The notes: generated by a model from the sequence alone, not told the origin. 64,000 nt of DNA from Granulosicoccus sp036478565 (GCA_965224525.1 OZ245050.1:2976001-3040000); one strand, 5' to 3'; positions 37,199 to 46,530 are shown, counted from the first letter of the stretch. Translations and numbers: made by a program.

Positions 37199-38272
37199 TT
37201 AGCCGAAAAGCTTGTTTAGCACAGGTGCAATTGCCTGCAACGAGAGAACGCAATCTGCCCCACCCATTTCGTAGGCTCGCCGTGGCATACCCCAAACCGA
37301 GCTGCTTAATTCATCCTGCACTAGTGTCAGGGAGCCGTCCTTGCACATACGTGTTAGCCCTACTGCACCATCGTTACCCATTCCAGTAAGCAACAAACCC
37401 GTCGCACCAACGCCAACGGATTCAGCCACACTATTAAACAATACGTCGACAGATGGCCTATGTCCATTGACAGGGTCTTGCTCATTCAACTGACAATATA
37501 AATCCATGTTTCTTTTGATGATTGTTAAGTGCTGATTACCTGGTGCAACATAGGCACACCCGGGTTTTAACTTCTCACCATCAACAGCCAAAGCAATTTC
37601 AAACGTCGAATGTTTGTGTAAGCGTAGAGCAAAAGGTGCCATGAAATTTTCAGGCATATGTTGCGCAATCACTATTGCACATTGTTTCGCATCAAAGTCC
37701 GTTAGTACATGTCGCAATGCTTCAGGCCCTCCTGTCGATGCACCAATCGCCAGCAGGCGATGTATTTCCGGACTCGCCTGCCGGCCAGATTCTAGTTTAT
37801 TTTTTAACTGGCTCAAATCCGGAATATCAGTCGTTATATTTTTCCCGGATGTTGACGACAGCTTCATGCTGCCTGCCTGCTTGATACGCCGAATCAGCTC
37901 CTGCATATAGCAGTGCAGCTCCTCCCGACTACCTGGTTGAACCTTGTGCATGAAATCCACCGCACCGGCTTCCAGGGCATCGAACGTAATCTCAGCACCT
38001 GCGGATGTCAGTGACGACAGCATAACTACCGGCATAGGTTTGAGGCGCATCAAATTTCTTAAAAACGTAACTCCATCCATACGGGGCATCTGTACATCAA
38101 GCGTAATTACATCAGGTTTCAATTGATTGATTTTATCCCGAGCCTCATATGCATCCAGCGCGTATCCAACCACTTCAAGACCAGGATCTTCGGAAAAATG
38201 CTTCTCAAGAATCCTGCAGATCGACTTGGAGTCATCCACTATCAGCACACGGGTCAGGTCATTAATAGCCAA
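37199..38272 (-). CDS. cheB: Protein-glutamate methylesterase CheB (copy 2)
   Basis: The 357-residue CheB has a receiver domain (RVLIVDDSKSICRIL, phosphoacceptor in VITLDVQMPRMDGVTF), a linker, and the esterase domain: serine in AIGASTGGPEAL, histidine in IVIAQHMPENFM, aspartate in TGMGNDGAVGL. It differs clearly in sequence from the copy at 26.1-27.3 kb, so it is not a recent duplicate. It is separated by about 430 bp from the next chemotaxis gene and lies next to the insertion-sequence block. Confidence 0.94.
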   Translation of the reverse strand: MAINDLTRVLIVDDSKSICRILEKHFSEDPGLEVVGYALDAYEARDKINQLKPDVITLDVQMPRMDGVTFLRNLMRLKPMPVVMLSSLTSAGAEITFDALEAGAVDFMHKVQPGSREELHCYMQELIRRIKQAGSMKLSSTSGKNITTDIPDLSQLKNKLESGRQASPEIHRLLAIGASTGGPEALRHVLTDFDAKQCAIVIAQHMPENFMAPFALRLHKHSTFEIALAVDGEKLKPGCAYVAPGNQHLTIIKRNMDLYCQLNEQDPVNGHRPSVDVLFNSVAESVGVGATGLLLTGMGNDGAVGLTRMCKDGSLTLVQDELSSSVWGMPRRAYEMGGADCVLSLQAIAPVLNKLFG

Positions 38273-38511
38273 CTTCTATCGCTCCAATCAAGACAGGCAT
38301 CTACGCTTGTTTATCTGCTCGTCACATAGTGATCTGGTCATCTATATGACCTGTATCGCTCCATAACGGCCTGTTCCACTATCACTTGAGAATGTAGCGC
38401 AGCTGACTAACACCTATTGGCATATAAAACATGTTACGTTGTGTAATCCCCCCTAAAAACCACTGGAGTCATAAGTAGAAAATTCCATATACTGAACTCA
38501 GGGAGTTTTCT

Positions 38512-38778
38512 ATGCGTAAATCACGTTATTCAGACAGTCAGATCATGCCGATTCTCAAGCAGAATGAGAATGGTATCTCGGTGCCCGATCTGTGCCGAGA
38601 ACATGCCATGAGCTCAGCGCAGTTTTACAAGTGGCGCGCCAAGTTCGGTGGCATGGACACCTCCATGATGAAACGCCTGAAGGAGCTTGAGGAGGAGAAT
38701 CGCCGGCTCAAGAAAATGTATGCCGAAGAGAAGCTCAAAGCTGAGATCAGGGAGGAAGCCCTGCAAAAAAAGTGGTAA
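38512..38778 (+). CDS. IS3-family transposase OrfA (IS407-like)
   Basis: An 88-residue DNA-binding protein with an HTH (ISVPDLCREHAMSSAQFYKW) and a leucine-zipper-like C-terminus (MMKRLKELEEENRRLKKMY). It is intact. OrfA normally cooperates with or is fused to OrfB by programmed -1 frameshifting. A slippery run lies at 38765-38771. OrfB here is destroyed, so the product could only act as a regulator. Confidence 0.9.
   Translation: MRKSRYSDSQIMPILKQNENGISVPDLCREHAMSSAQFYKWRAKFGGMDTSMMKRLKELEEENRRLKKMYAEEKLKAEIREEALQKKW
38765..38772 (+). other. A7G slippery site for OrfA-OrfB frameshift
   Basis: Seven adenines then G near the end of orfA, just before the overlapping orfB frame (from 38772). 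IS3-family elements use such A-runs for -1 frameshifting to make the OrfAB transposase. Confidence 0.6.
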
Positions 38779-38971
38779 CGCCATCTCGGCGAAAAGAGAT
38801 GGCGCAACAGGCCATTGAGCAGTATAAAGTCAGTATTCGTATGGCCTGCGAGTGTTTCAGCGTCAGTGAGAGCTGCTATCGTTACACGGCAAAGCTATCA
38901 AGTGAAAACGCACAGATTGCCGAGTGGCTGCTGCAGTTAACCCAAACTCACAAACGGTGGGGGTTTGGTTT
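38772..38971 (+). pseudogene. IS407-like OrfB, N-terminal fragment
   Basis: It encodes the start of orfB (PSRRKEMAQQAIEQYKVSIR...THKRWGFGL) and is cut by the IS66 element. The last 8 bases (TTTGGTTT, 38964-38971) are the target duplication; the frame resumes after 41316 with CYFYLRNVKGFTWNHKRVYR. Confidence 0.9.
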
Positions 38972-38987
38972 GTAAGCGTCGGGCAAT

Positions 38988-40529
38988 CTACAGGTCTGGA
39001 GATGCCGACATGTTCCATGGCATCAGTTTTTCGTAGTCGTCTGTATTGGTTTTAGGTAGGTTTTCGAACAACCAGCTCAGATATTGATACGGCTCCTGGG
39101 AGTTGGCTTTGGCCGTTTCAATCAAACTGTATAAATTGGCACTCGCTTTAGCTCCCCGTTGGCTAGTGCTGAACATCCATGCCTTTCGGCCAATCACAAA
39201 AGGTCTGATCGCATTTTCAGCCACGTTATTATCTATCGGCCATACGCCGTTGCCGGTGTATTTTGTCAGCTCTGGCCAGAGTTTTAACGTGTAAGCAATT
39301 GCTTTGCCCAGCGCATTGGTCGGTGGAACTTTCCCCTGGGCGTTCTCTAGCCAATCTTTTAGGTCTTGCAAAATGGCGTCGCTTTGTTCGGCCCTTGCCG
39401 CCTGGCGATCATTGCTAGTGCTTTGCTTATGGCGTTTTTCCACTGCATACAATTTTGCGATCATTGCAATCGCTTTGTCTGCTCGGCCTGTTTTACCTTT
39501 GGGCCGCGCCTTTTGTGCTTCTACAAACTTGCGGCGCGCATGTGCCCAACAACATAAGTGTGTTATGCCGTTCGTAGCCGCTACCTTCTGGTACGCTGCA
39601 TAGCCATCGCTCATCAAGGCGCCGTTGTAGCCTACTAATAAGTTATCAGCAGCGGCACTTGATCGGCTTGGGTCGTAACTAAATAGCACTACCGGCCTAT
39701 CGGGAGGACCACCTCGTTGAACCCACATATAGGATTTACTTTGTGGCGTTTTTCCTGGTTCGTTTAACACTTGAACCGTTGTCTCATCCATATGCATCAC
39801 CTCACTACGGATCAGGGTAGTTTTTAAATGATCAATAAATGGCGTTATTTTCTGTGCCGTTGCTAATACAGACTCGCTCAGTGTCTGCCTGGATAAATCA
39901 ATGCCATGGCGGTGCAGTATCGTACTCAGCCTGTATAACGGTAGCCCGTCTGCATATTTAGCTGTAATGACATACGCCATGGTGTTAGAGGTGGCGATAG
40001 CTTTAGGTAGTAGTGTATTTGCGCAAGGCGCCGTTCTTATCGCCTCTTCGCAGCTTTTGCAGGCGTACTTTTTACGCACATGCTGGATGACTCGTAGCTT
40101 GGCTGGAACAATGTCTAATTGCTCACTGATGTCTTCACCGATTTCAGTGAGCTGGCAACCGCAACTACACTCCCTTTCTTGTTCCGATAACTCGATGACG
40201 TTGCGGATGCGTGGAATACTGGCGGGTAGTGGTTTGCGTGTAGGGCGAGGTTTTTTAGTCGAAGTTGGTTTTTCCGCTGTTTCCTGTCCAGAATCATTTG
40301 CGTCAGTTGATAAATCAGACTCATTCTCATTCTCAGCCTCATCAAACAACTCACCCTGACCCGGCGCTTTTTCGCTGGCAGCGCCGAAGCGACGATGACG
40401 TGCAAGGCGTAGGGATTCAAACAGCTCGTGTATTTGTTTCTGCAGTCGCTGAGTTGTTGATCGCTCTGCGATCAGCAACTTCTGCAACGACAGGACATCA
40501 TTAGGTAGCTTGTTTGTGGTTTGAACCAT
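38988..40529 (-). CDS. tnpC: IS66 transposase TnpC
   Basis: The 513-residue DDE transposase has an N-terminal coiled region, a zinc-finger-like segment (CSCGCQL...KYACKSCEEAI) and a catalytic core with HMDETTVQV, LMSDGYAAYQ, CWAHARRKF and NNVAENAIRPFVIGRKAW. The length is normal and no disruption is seen. It is the last gene of element 1 and follows tnpB by 24 nt. Confidence 0.95.
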   Translation of the reverse strand: MVQTTNKLPNDVLSLQKLLIAERSTTQRLQKQIHELFESLRLARHRRFGAASEKAPGQGELFDEAENENESDLSTDANDSGQETAEKPTSTKKPRPTRKPLPASIPRIRNVIELSEQERECSCGCQLTEIGEDISEQLDIVPAKLRVIQHVRKKYACKSCEEAIRTAPCANTLLPKAIATSNTMAYVITAKYADGLPLYRLSTILHRHGIDLSRQTLSESVLATAQKITPFIDHLKTTLIRSEVMHMDETTVQVLNEPGKTPQSKSYMWVQRGGPPDRPVVLFSYDPSRSSAAADNLLVGYNGALMSDGYAAYQKVAATNGITHLCCWAHARRKFVEAQKARPKGKTGRADKAIAMIAKLYAVEKRHKQSTSNDRQAARAEQSDAILQDLKDWLENAQGKVPPTNALGKAIAYTLKLWPELTKYTGNGVWPIDNNVAENAIRPFVIGRKAWMFSTSQRGAKASANLYSLIETAKANSQEPYQYLSWLFENLPKTNTDDYEKLMPWNMSASPDL

Positions 40530-40553
40530 GCGGTGGATTATACCGCAAACTGT

Positions 40554-40913
40554 TCAACCAACCGATTTATAGACGAGCGTTTCGTGTGATTTGTTATGCC
40601 ACAAGTCAAAGCCATCAAGCAACCAATTCAATTGTTCACCGTTAAGCGACACTGTTGCTGTGGATAAGTCCCTGGGCCATTTGAAACGCTCTTTCTCCAG
40701 GCTCTTATACCAAAGGCAAAACCCATTCTTCTCCCAGTATAATATCTTGACTTTATCTTTGCGCCTATTCGTAAAAACGTATAGCGCTTCTGCAAACGGG
40801 TCTAGCTCAAGTGACTGCTCTACAAGCAATGACAACCCTGTGATTGATTTTCTAAAGTCAACGTAGTTGGCGCATAAGAATACTTGCGGCACAGAGCCCG
40901 CCGGTCTCATCAT
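40554..40913 (-). CDS. tnpB: IS66 accessory protein TnpB
   Basis: This IS66 Orf2-type protein has about 119 residues, with PQVFLCANYVDFRKSITGL, ALYVFTNRRKDKVKILYWEKNG and LNWLLDGFDLW. The ATG at 40913 overlaps the tnpA stop. It is required for IS66 transposition; the biochemical role is not settled. This is the IS66 protein, unrelated to the IS200/605 nuclease of the same name. Confidence 0.93.
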   Translation of the reverse strand: MMRPAGSVPQVFLCANYVDFRKSITGLSLLVEQSLELDPFAEALYVFTNRRKDKVKILYWEKNGFCLWYKSLEKERFKWPRDLSTATVSLNGEQLNWLLDGFDLWHNKSHETLVYKSVG

Positions 40914-41230
40914 GAAGGAACGCCTTGATAGGTGATGACTTTCGCCAACCACTCAGGGTCCGGAAACGAATTAAACTGTAGCTGTGTTTGGTGCAATGTT
41001 ATCGTCAAGCAAGGTGTTTCTGCATAACTTTTCGCTACTACTCGCGTGAAACGTGTTTCAGGTTTTTCTGACGATGGAGTATGTCTTTTCAGCTGATTAC
41101 GCCACCGGTAAAGAGCTTGCGCCGTTAATTGATTTTGGCGTGCAAACTCGGTGAGAGAAAGACCCGAGTTGTCAGAAGACTCCAGTATTTCCGACCAATG
41201 TTGCTGTTTGGCGGTGAGTTGTTGTGGCAT
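40910..41230 (-). CDS. tnpA: IS66 accessory protein TnpA (HTH)
   Basis: A 106-residue HTH protein: HWSEILESSDNSGLSLTEFA, then QNQLTAQALYRWRNQLKR, a Xre/IS3-OrfA-like fold. From the ATG at 41230; the longer ORF runs over the inverted repeat. It is the first gene of element 1 and its stop overlaps the tnpB start. Confidence 0.9.
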   Translation of the reverse strand: MPQQLTAKQQHWSEILESSDNSGLSLTEFARQNQLTAQALYRWRNQLKRHTPSSEKPETRFTRVVAKSYAETPCLTITLHQTQLQFNSFPDPEWLAKVITYQGVPS

Positions 41231-41308
41231 TGTTTTCTCCTGTTTTACCCCAATACAGGATGGGCATATGTTTTGAGTGCCACAAGGTGTAATTGCCCTG
41301 ACGCTTAC

Positions 41309-41633
41309 TTTGGTTTGTGCTATTTCTATCTGCGCAACGTCAAGGGGTTCACCTGGAACCACAAGCGAGTGTATCGGATATACAAGGAGCTGGAGTTGAA
41401 TCTGAGAATCAAACCCAGACGAAGGATCAAGCGCGAGTTGCCATTAGCACTTGGCACAGCCACAGCAATCAACCAGCTGTGGTCGATGGATTTCATGAGT
41501 GATTCGCTTGTTGATGGCAGATCACTTCGGACATTCAATGTGATTGATGACTACAACCGCGAAGGGTTAGGAATTGATGTTGATCTGTCACTGCCTGCAG
41601 AACGCGTTGTGCGCAGCCTGGAGCAGATAATCG
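41309..41633 (+). pseudogene. IS407-like OrfB, middle fragment
   Basis: It encodes the catalytic-domain middle of OrfB (GFTWNHKRVYRIYKELELN, then WSMDFMSDSLVDGRSLRTFN with the first DDE aspartate, FNVIDDYNRE). It is interrupted at SLEQII by the IS21-like element at 41634. The duplicated junction (C)AGATAATCG recurs at 46233-46242. Confidence 0.9.
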
Positions 41634-41937
41634 TATATGCCACTCCAATACCGCGGGTATTTGCCGCTGAGCAACAACACCAGGATTGGAATGATTGAGT
41701 GACCTGCGTCACTCATCAACGATTAGTCGGATGAATAAGACCCGCGAAGGCTCACCAGTCGAGTGTTGGTAGCCGGGCCACGAGGCAGGCTGAGGTGCCA
41801 AAGAAAACGGCGCGACGCCAGGCAATGATTCACAGTCAGATCTGACGTCGCACCGACACAACCGTGCCTTCGCACAGCCCGAGCAGTCTCTCATCAAAAA
41901 ACGGGTAACTATCTGAACTCATTGGCAGAACTAGCCA

Positions 41938-42381
41938 ATGCTTTCCAGTGCTCGATTCTATTTGTGTGCCCGTTGTCGTTTGCAGTCAGTTATCTGCAGA
42001 ACCTGCGATCGTGGACAAATCTATTGCGCCGGAGACTGCGCTTCTGCATCACGTCGTCAGTCACAACGCGAGGCTTGCCAGCGTTACAACAAAACTCACC
42101 GTGCACGAACTCTCAATGCTGAGCGACAACGTCGCTATCGATTGCGACAGCGAACACAGACCAACGAAAGAGTAACGGATCAGGGTTCCCGTACCGTAGC
42201 CGTTCACGCATCGTCGAGCGCGAGCATAGAGAAGCGTGTTGCTAATCATTTTCTTTCAGCGACAACGCCTGCAGGCCGTATTGTCTGCCATCACTGTGCT
42301 TGCGAATGCGCTGCCAGTGTTCGACTTGGCTTTTTAAAGTATGGGTATCGGCGGCGAGTTGTTGTAAAGCCACATCCCTGA
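41938..42381 (+). CDS. Cys-rich zinc-ribbon-like accessory protein of the IS21 element
   Basis: The 147-residue protein has paired cysteines at the N-terminus (LCARCRLQSVICRTCDRGQ, then YCAGDC), followed by an Arg-rich helix (RRQSQREACQRYNKTHRART...RQRRYRLRQR) and two more CxxC-like pairs near residue 120 (CHHCACECAAS). Proteins with the CDRGQxYC...RR..REA..RY pattern occur beside istA in some IS21 elements. It probably binds nucleic acid through zinc; its function is unproven. It lies just before istA on the same strand. Confidence 0.65.
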   Translation: MLSSARFYLCARCRLQSVICRTCDRGQIYCAGDCASASRRQSQREACQRYNKTHRARTLNAERQRRYRLRQRTQTNERVTDQGSRTVAVHASSSASIEKRVANHFLSATTPAGRIVCHHCACECAASVRLGFLKYGYRRRVVVKPHP

Positions 42382-42390
42382 TACAGATCC

Positions 42391-43944
42391 ATGACGATTG
42401 ACAAAGAGCTTGAAGCCAAAATTCTGCGCTACCACCACGTAGAGCGCTGGGGTGTACATACCATTGGCGCACAGCTAGGCGTACATCACTCCACAGTTGA
42501 TCGGGTCTTGGCCCGTGCAGGATTGCCCAAGGTAGAGCGCGCCCTGAAGCCATCGATCCTGGATCCTTACCTGCCACTGATCGTGCAGACACTGGAAGAG
42601 TTTCCCAGACTCAGCGCGGTGCGACTGCTGGAGATGGCGCGCGTGCGTGGCTACCAAGGTGGTGACAGTCATTTCCGCGCTCGGGTTGCACAGATGCGAC
42701 CGCGCAAACAACCTGAAGCGTACTTGCGCTTATCGACTCTGTCTGGTGAGCAAGCGCAGTGCGATTGGGGACACTTCGGACACCTGCAGATCGGCCAGGC
42801 CAAGCGACCACTGATGGCCTTTGTGCTGGTGCTCAGCTGGAGCCGACGTGTTTTTCTGCGCTTCTACCTTCATGCTCGTACCGACAGTTTCATCCGTGGC
42901 CATGTGGAGGCGTTCGAGAGCTGGGGCGGTGTGCCCAGGGTCGTGCTGTATGACAACCTTAAATCAGCGGTCATTGAGCGTGATGCACAAGCTATACGCT
43001 TTAACCCGCAGTTGCTTGAGCTGTGCGCCCACTATCACTTCGAACCGCGCCCGGTAGCCGTGGCACGCGGGAATGAGAAAGGACGAGTGGAACGGGCCAT
43101 CCGTTATATCCGCGACAACTTCTTTGCCGCCCGGCAGTGGAGCGATCTGGAAGACTTGAACGCACAGGCTGATCTGTGGTGCGCTGGCGTGAGTAGTGAT
43201 CGGCCGTGCCCCGAGGATCCATCCCTCACCGTTCGTCAAGCCTATGAGCAAGAACAACCCCTGTTACTGGGGTTGCCGAAGAACCCGTTCCCCAGTGAAG
43301 AGCGATGCGAGGTACGGGTTCCTAAAACCCCTTATGCGCGCTTTGATCTGAATGATTACTCGGTACCCCATACGCATGTGCATCGCACGCTGACGCTTAT
43401 GGCCACGTTGGATAGTGTGCGATTACTCGATGGTGTTGACACGATTGCACGGCATCCACGCAGCTGGGACAAAGGCCAGCAGGTGGAGATTGAGGCGCAC
43501 GTACAAGCGCTGATACAACACAAACGAGCGGCGACACAGCACCGTGGACAAAACCGGCTACGACACGCCGCCCCTAGCGCACGCACTCTGTTGGAACAAG
43601 CCGCGGAACGCGGTGAACCATTGAGCACACTGGTTCGAGATCTGAACCGCTTGCTCGACGAGTACGGTGCCAGTGAGCTGGAAGTGGGTTGTGTCGACGC
43701 CCTGGAGCGCGGCGTGCCACACGCCAATGCGGTGCGCCTGTCATTGCAGCGACGCCGTGAAGAGCAGCACTTGCCACCTGCACTGGCGGTGCCTTTACCT
43801 AACGATGAACGAGCGCGCAACGTCAGCGTGCGTCCCGCATCGCTCAGCTCTTACGATCACTTACACACCCGTGCCGCTGAGCAAGAGAACGCCAACCCTG
43901 ATAGAGGTGGACCCCATCCATTGGACAGCTCAGGGATGACTTGA
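42391..43944 (+). pseudogene. istA: IS21 transposase IstA, last codons replaced by IS3 insertion
   Basis: The 517-residue ORF has an N-terminal HTH (VHTIGAQLGVHHSTVDRVL) and the catalytic triad region CDWGHFGHL, LYDNLKSAVIERD and GNEKGRVERAIRYIRDNF. The natural C-terminus (ANPDTPTEEKENTGE, stop at 45174) is split by the IS3 copy at 43903. The current ORF reads through into IS3 sequence (RGGPHPLDSSGMT). Only the last dozen residues are lost, so the product might still work. The native stop overlapped the istB GTG. Confidence 0.9.
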
Positions 43945-43977
43945 GCGCTTTCCTCCATTATTCTGTGGAGAATAGCA

Positions 43978-44290
43978 GTGAAAAGGAAGAGAAGATTGCA
44001 TAAGCCTGAGTTCAAAGCCCGCGTTGCTCTGGCAGCGGTTCAGGGTGAGATGACAATGGCTGAGATGGTCAAGAAGTTTGAGGTCCAGGCCACTCAGATA
44101 ACCCAGTGGAAAAAGCAGTTGCTTAGCGGTGCGCCAGATGTGTTTGGCAAAGGCGTGAAGATACAACGTAGAAGACACTGAGAAGAGCGTGCAGGAGCTG
44201 CATGCCAAGATCGGTCAATTGAGCATGGAGAACGATTTTTTAGAACGAGGGCTCGAAAGGATCCACGGCCCAAGAGGAAAGAACTGGTGA
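43978..44290 (+). pseudogene. IS3-family OrfA of copy 1, frameshifted
   Basis: It begins MKRKRRLHKPEFKARVALAA with an HTH (MTMAEMVKKFEVQATQITQW). An indel near 44160-44169 (ATACAACGTA where copy 2 has GTGGCA) shifts the frame, so translation stops at 44181. Downstream sequence encodes the rest of OrfA to GPRGKNW in another frame. Confidence 0.85.
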
Positions 44291-45088
44291 GCGCTCAGGA
44301 GAGCTTGCCAGTGAGCCGGCAGTGTGAGTTGCTGGATATCCCTCGTTCGTCGTTCTATCACGAACCAGTGCCCATCAGCGATGAAGAATTAGAGTTGATG
44401 AGACTCATCGACAGGTGCCACCTGGAGTTGCCATTCTATGGCTCTCGGCGAATAAGAACCTGGTTGTTTGATGAGCATGGTCTGACAGTTGATACAACGA
44501 CCTGCGCACAATGAGCATAGAAACACTGTAGAAGCGCAATCTGAGTTTGGCCAATCAGAAGCACAAGGTGTATCCGTACTTGTTACGCAACCTTGTCATT
44601 GATATCAGGTTTGGTGTACAGATGTGACCTATATCCCAATGGCCAAAGGTTTTGTGTATCTGGTAGCTGTGATGGATTGGTATTCACGCAGAGTTCTGTC
44701 CTGGCGAGTGTCCACAACAATGGATACCAGCTTCTGCATTGATGCACTTGTAGAGGCTGTCGAGATCTACGGTGCACCGCAGATATTCAACACAGACCAG
44801 GGTAGTCAATTCACCAGTGAGGAGTTCACCGGCGTACTGAAAAGCAACAACATCCAGATCAGCATGGATGGCAAAGGCCGTTGGGTCGATAATGTATTCA
44901 TAGAGCGTCTGTGGCGCAGTGTGAAGTACGAAGAGGTGTATCTCAAGGCGTATGACAGTGCAGGTGATGCAAGGCGTTCACTGGCCGCCTATTTCGAGTT
45001 CTATAACATCAAGCGTCGGCATCAATCACTTGACGAACTGACACCAGATACGGTCTACTTTGAATCAGCAGTCAGGATGGCTGCATAA
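44287..45088 (+). pseudogene. IS3-family OrfB of copy 1, several small deletions
   Basis: Relative to the intact copy at 51084-51908 it lacks about 11 nt and 2 nt near 44484-44502, 3 nt near 44529 (leaving a TAG), and 7 nt near 44608. The remaining ORF from 44624 (TYIPMAKGFVYLVAVMDWYS, FNTDQGSQFTS, QISMDGKGRWVDNVFIERLW) keeps the DDE core but lacks its N-terminus. Confidence 0.9.
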
Positions 45089-45166
45089 CCCGGGAAGGCG
45101 CTCATAACGCTGTCCAGCTTTTGGGGTCCACTACTGATACCCCAACCGAAGAGAAGGAAAATACGG

Positions 45167-45934
45167 GTGAATGAAAACGATATCGATGCGTGGCAAGCTC
45201 GCGCCTTAACACTGAAGTTACACGGTCTGATCGAGCACTGGTCCTCGGTGGACGATGTACACCTGCCACTGATAAAGAACCTGATCCAATGGGAGGAAGA
45301 TATACGCGGGCAACGCAGCATGGAACGACGGCTCGGCTCCGCACACCTGGGCAAATTCAAACCACTGGCTGACTTTGACTGGCAGTGGCCAGCCTCATGT
45401 GATCAAGCAGCGATCACTGAGTTGATGACGCTGTCGTTTATCAAGTCCACCACCAACGTGATACTGGTGGGCCCCAATGGTGTCGGTAAAACCATGCTGG
45501 CACTGAACCTTGCACATCGTGCAGTCACAAAAGGCCATCGTGCACTGTTTGTCACTGCCGCTAAAATGCTGGGTGATCTGACATCACAAGACGGTGCCAG
45601 TGCGCTTGAGCGACGACTACGATATTACGCCCGGCCTGATGTCCTTGTGATTGATGAGCTGGGCTACCTGTCCTACAACAACCAGCATGCGGATTTATTG
45701 TTCGAGGTGGTCAATCGTCGTTACGAGGCCAAGCCCAATATCATAACGACCAACCGGCCCTTTGGTGAGTGGGGTGAAGTGTTTCCCAACATTCCGTGTG
45801 TCGTATCGATCATCGACCGGCTGGTTCATCACTCGGAAATACTGTCTATTGATGGTGATTCTTACCGCGTTCACGAAGCAACTGAGCGAGCAGGACGAAA
45901 ACGGGCCAGCAAGAAACGGGGCAAGCCCTCATGA
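45167..45934 (+). CDS. istB: IS21 helper ATPase IstB
   Basis: The 255-residue AAA+ ATPase of the DnaC/IstB type loads and regulates IstA. Walker A is VGPNGVGKTMLALNLA, Walker B is VLVIDELGYLSY, and a sensor region lies near TTNRPFGEW. It starts with GTG at 45167, overlapping the native istA stop. It is intact but cut off from its original upstream context by the IS3 copy. Confidence 0.95.
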   Translation: MNENDIDAWQARALTLKLHGLIEHWSSVDDVHLPLIKNLIQWEEDIRGQRSMERRLGSAHLGKFKPLADFDWQWPASCDQAAITELMTLSFIKSTTNVILVGPNGVGKTMLALNLAHRAVTKGHRALFVTAAKMLGDLTSQDGASALERRLRYYARPDVLVIDELGYLSYNNQHADLLFEVVNRRYEAKPNIITTNRPFGEWGEVFPNIPCVVSIIDRLVHHSEILSIDGDSYRVHEATERAGRKRASKKRGKPS

Positions 45935-46137
45935 GCATGAAGGTGACACGCGTTCACACGTGGTGGACAGTGGATCAGGCGGATGCCGTCATCGGCTTTA
46001 TGGATGAGCTTCGTGACCAGCTATGGCATACCTACGGTGATCAGATTACCGCGATGCGTCTGGCCGAACAGGAGCAAGTCGAACGCGACGCCCAGCAAGG
46101 TCAACTGGATCTCAAGGGTGGGTACATAGATTTCTGA
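45931..46137 (+). CDS. Small accessory ORF of the IS21 element
   Basis: The 68-residue acidic protein (VHTWWTVDQADAVIGFMDEL, then RDQLWHTYGDQITAM) starts in an ATGA overlap with the istB stop. Similar small ORFs follow istB in some IS21 elements. No function is known. It is placed just before the right end of the element. Confidence 0.6.
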   Translation: MSMKVTRVHTWWTVDQADAVIGFMDELRDQLWHTYGDQITAMRLAEQEQVERDAQQGQLDLKGGYIDF

Positions 46138-46234
46138 TCAATACAGGTAGGACTGGTGGCTCGTTGAACAGAGCCGCTAATCCGCAATTAACCATTCAGC
46201 GGCAAATACCCGCACTTTTACACTGGCGCTAACA

Positions 46235-46530
46235 GATAATCGAATGGCGCGGGAAGCCATCAACCATTCGCTGTGACAATGGCCCGGAATACATTTCTCA
46301 GACGTTGGTTGAGTGGGCAAACAAACAACAGATTACGCTGATGTACATTCAACCAGGTAAGCCAACCCAAAATGCCTATGTCGAGAGATTCAATCGTACC
46401 GTCAGGCATGAATGGCTAGATATGCATGACTTCCACTCTGTCGAGCAAGCACAGAATCCTGCGACACAATGGCTTTGGGTTTATAACAATGAACGACCCA
46501 ATACAGCCATAGGCGGTATACCGCCTATGG
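46235..46530 (+). pseudogene. IS407-like OrfB, C-terminal fragment
   Basis: It encodes EWRGKPSTIRCDNGPEYISQ (second DDE aspartate in CDNGPEY) and NAYVERFNRTVRHEWLD (the catalytic glutamate), then NNERPNTAIGGIPP. It continues the frame broken at 41633. The normal C-terminal end and right inverted repeat are missing. Confidence 0.9.

Larger units (their letters stand above)
38972..41308 (-). mobile_element. IS66-family element 1 (complete)
   Basis: About 2.34 kb with ends GTAAGCGTCGGGCAAT (left) and its inverted partner ATTGCCCTGACGCTTAC (right). Both sides carry the 8-bp duplication TTTGGTTT (38964-38971 and 41309-41316), the expected length for IS66. It encodes tnpA, tnpB and tnpC on the minus strand, all apparently intact. 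It is inserted into the IS407-like orfB. Confidence 0.95.
43903..45135 (+). mobile_element. Second IS3-family element, copy 1 (defective), in istA
   Basis: 1233 bp with 13-bp ends AGAGGTGGACCCC and (inverted) AGTAGTGGACCCC, flanked by the 3-bp duplication GAT (43900-43902 and 45136-45138). It is nearly identical in base sequence to copy 2 at 50679-51955, but carries several small indels between 44.12 and 44.61 kb that break both orfA and orfB. Confidence 0.95.
41634..46234 (+). mobile_element. IS21-family element with two accessory ORFs, interrupted by an IS3 element
   Basis: The target duplication GATAATCG (41626-41633 and 46235-46242; 10 bp if the shared CA is counted) flanks an element carrying a Cys-rich ORF, istA, istB and a small ORF. 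The ends share a perfect 18-bp inverted core (41653-41670 and 46196-46213), but the outer 19-21 bp match poorly. The right end is TGTTAGCGCC-like (TG...CA), while the left starts TATATGCC. Removing the element rejoins the outer orfB in frame (EQIIEWRGKP). Without the nested IS3 copy it would be about 3.36 kb. Confidence 0.9.
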
